From Cryptosporidium bovis (taxonomy: Eukaryota > Apicomplexa > Conoidasida > Eucoccidiorida > Cryptosporidiidae): DNA of 64,000 bases. Both the position numbers and the translations under genes were made by a program. Positions 62,456 through 64,000 of this stretch are shown here, one piece after another. Numbering within the stretch: position 1 is the stretch's first letter; each line of letters opens with the position of its first letter. Location: NCBI GenBank assembly GCA_009768925.2, contig VHIT02000053.1, positions 62,001 through 126,000 of the forward strand. Direction: 5' to 3'. Under the pieces are notes generated by a model. That model was not told the DNA's origin. It worked only from the letters and a program-made list of their open reading frames with translations, and did no database searches.

Positions 62456-63326
62456 TCTTCAATTTCACCTTATTTTCTGTATCTAACTATTCAAATTTTT
62501 GTTATTGTATTGTTATCTTTTTTTACCATAATTAAGCACAAAAATAAGCTTATTTTAATTTATTTTGCTTATTTTATATTGAACTGCTATTAACTCTAAA
62601 CTTATAGATGTAATGTTTACTATGACTTATTTACTTTCTCTTAGTCCATAAAAAAGATAAAACTATTTTTTAATTCATCAAACTAACTCTAGAAAAAATA
62701 ACTCCTTAACTTTACTTTCACTTTTACTCAACGGTAAAAAATAGATATAAATAACAAAACTCAATCAATTTTTACTTGTCAGGTAAATTATTCAATCATT
62801 TTGTGGGGCCGGCACTTTTTACATTCTTTATTACATGCATTCTTAAATATACCGGTACTCATTCTTTACTACCCAAAAAATCAAAATACAGCTGCCGCCC
62901 TTGTTAAGTTAATTGCATGCAACTAAAATCAGAAAAGAACGTCAGTTTAACAAACTAGTTAGATAAAGTAGTAATAATTAAACTAAATATATAAGATGCA
63001 GTTCATTCTCTCGAGAGTAATCATTGTTGGCTAGAGAACTTCTGTCGTTAATTAATGCAAAAAAGAAAGTGAAGAGCGAAGTAGTATCGGTCTGTACAAG
63101 CATAAGCAATCTAAAAGGGCAAAGAATAAAAAGCAGCAGTTTAAGAACATGATAAAAATGGCAAAGGTTCAAATATAAGTCGCGCGAAAGTTGGTAAAGG
63201 CAATAATTAATGTTATAAATTGGCGTGAACTCCAAGCGTGATTAAATAAGAGTAAAAATGGAGCGGGTAAACTAAGTTATATAGGAAAAAAAGTGGCTGT
63301 AAATTGATAAACACTTAGAAAAGAAG
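62456..63326. promoter_or_regulatory. UGGT-like upstream region with TACCGGTA and TGCATGCA
   Basis: 871 bp between two minus-strand genes, without a supported coding frame. TACCGGTA at 62850-62857, CTGCCGCCC at 62892-62900 and the palindrome TTGCATGCAA at 62913-62922 lie within 75 bp, about 395-465 bp before the UGGT-like start. This is the only place where all three recurrent promoter motifs co-occur so tightly. Confidence 0.5.
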
Positions 63327-64000
63327 TTACCTTCCTCCCATCATATTTGGAGCACCCATTCCAGGTAAAGGACCATGCATGCGGTCCTCCTCACTAGACT
63401 TGTTCTTTATCGTTTCATCTATAGACAATATAGAGCATGCAGCCTCAGAAGCACTGGCAAATGCACTTAATTTGTTAACAGCAGGTTCCCAAATGAAGGA
63501 ATTAAGTGCATCACATATTCCGCCTGAATTGCAGTCCACTCCATAATTTTGACATCCTTCACCGTTTTGGGCGTGCTTTTGCCTCAATCCGTTGAGTATA
63601 TCAATGGAATCAAAGCCTGAATTGGCAGCAAGGGTCTTTGGAATAATTTCTAATGCCCTGGCAAATGAATTCATCACGAGCTGTTCTTTCCCCATAACGT
63701 TCCTTGCATAGTCTCTGATCGTCTTTGAAACAGCCATCTCAACTGCCCCTCCACCGGGAACAATGTAAGATGACTTCATTGCTCTTCTTACAATCATTAT
63801 TGCATCATTGAGGGATCTCTCCGCCTCGTCAATGAACTGTTGAGCACCACCTCTAATAATTATTGTAGAAGACTTGGTTTTTGGGCAGTCCTTGAAAATA
63901 TTATATCTTTCAGAACCAATCTGAACTTCCTCAAATTCTGAACATGTGCCGAAGACACCACTGTCTTTATTAAGTCCATATACAGTAGTTTGGACAATTG
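63327..64000 (-). CDS. CCT7: CCT7, TCP-1 chaperonin eta subunit, 5'-partial
   Basis: The C-terminal about 224 residues are present; the start lies beyond the right edge. The frame at the edge reads QTTVYGLNKDSGVFGTCSEFEEVQIG. Then come the ESER-type YNIFKDCPKTK segment, STIIIRGGAQQFIDEAERSLNDAIMIVRRA, VPGGGAVEMAVSK and LEIIPKTLAANSGFD. The final conserved stretch is FIWEPAVNKLSAFASASEAACSILSIDETIKN. The RGGAQQF, WEP and DETIKN motifs with a His-Ala-Gln (KHAQNG) segment match the eta subunit. The tail ends GAPNMMGGR, with Gly/Met character like other CCT tails. CCT is the cytosolic two-ring chaperonin for actin, tubulin and WD40 proteins, one of eight subunits. An internal Asn/Cys-containing insertion lies near the KHAQNG segment. 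Confidence 0.97.
   Translation of the reverse strand, partial: IVQTTVYGLNKDSGVFGTCSEFEEVQIGSERYNIFKDCPKTKSSTIIIRGGAQQFIDEAERSLNDAIMIVRRAMKSSYIVPGGGAVEMAVSKTIRDYARNVMGKEQLVMNSFARALEIIPKTLAANSGFDSIDILNGLRQKHAQNGEGCQNYGVDCNSGGICDALNSFIWEPAVNKLSAFASASEAACSILSIDETIKNKSSEEDRMHGPLPGMGAPNMMGGR

Noticed and set aside
1-64000. Transposons, retroelements, viral relics and CRISPR arrays
   Set aside because: No reverse transcriptase, transposase, integrase, capsid motif, long terminal repeat or regularly spaced repeat was seen.

Overview
The window looks like a chromosomal segment from an apicomplexan of the Cryptosporidium type. The evidence is an AT-rich background, gene-dense coding with few short introns (60-154 bp, donors gtaagt or gtgagt), Asn/Asp/Ser-rich linkers inside otherwise conserved eukaryotic proteins, a mitosome-type HSP60, and promoters carrying TGCATGCA (ApiAP2-like) and GGCGGGAA/GGCGCCAA (E2F-like) elements. 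The genus is inferred from gene content and style, not from a database match. I saw no mobile element, viral relic or CRISPR array.

Layout. 1-15 kb: the 3' part of a CCCH zinc-finger gene, a 2.7-kb gene-free stretch, a multi-pass membrane protein, tRNA-Ser(AGA), a small two-TM protein, an AP-4-type beta adaptin, a spliced C2-domain membrane protein and an unknown minus-strand gene. 15-24 kb: a spliced CaMKK-like kinase, HSP60, an ABHD17-like hydrolase, a small unknown protein and a CARNMT1-like histidine methyltransferase. 24-32 kb: TAP42/alpha4, a probable NELF-A homologue, a long low-complexity protein and a small single-TM protein. 32-45 kb: V-ATPase subunit a, spliced BMS1, three-exon DNA primase p48, a small coiled-coil protein, cis-prenyltransferase, a three-exon SPIRAL1/JPT-like microtubule protein whose first coding exon is 4 nt, and BRX1. 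45-56 kb: a second ABHD17-like hydrolase, a second 2.7-kb gene-free stretch, a Ser-rich membrane-anchored protein, a spliced F-box-TBC protein, a Qb-SNARE-like protein and a tRIP/p43-like tRNA-binding protein. 56-64 kb: a 2050-residue UGGT-like protein whose glucosyltransferase domain has lost its DxD motif, then the 3' part of CCT7.

Themes. Membrane traffic and secretion (AP-4 beta, TBC, SNARE, V-ATPase a, UGGT-like, cis-PT for dolichol), ribosome biogenesis (BMS1, BRX1), chaperonins (HSP60, CCT7) and palmitate turnover (two ABHD17-like genes) are all represented. They are interleaved on both strands rather than in operons. Six convergent pairs end 1-62 bp apart, while divergent spacers are several hundred bases long and hold the GC-rich motifs.

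Most unusual items: the UGGT-like pseudo-glucosyltransferase, the NELF-A-like pausing factor, the micro-exon SPIRAL1/JPT-like gene, the F-box-TBC fusion, and a recurrent palindromic upstream motif, TACCGGTA.
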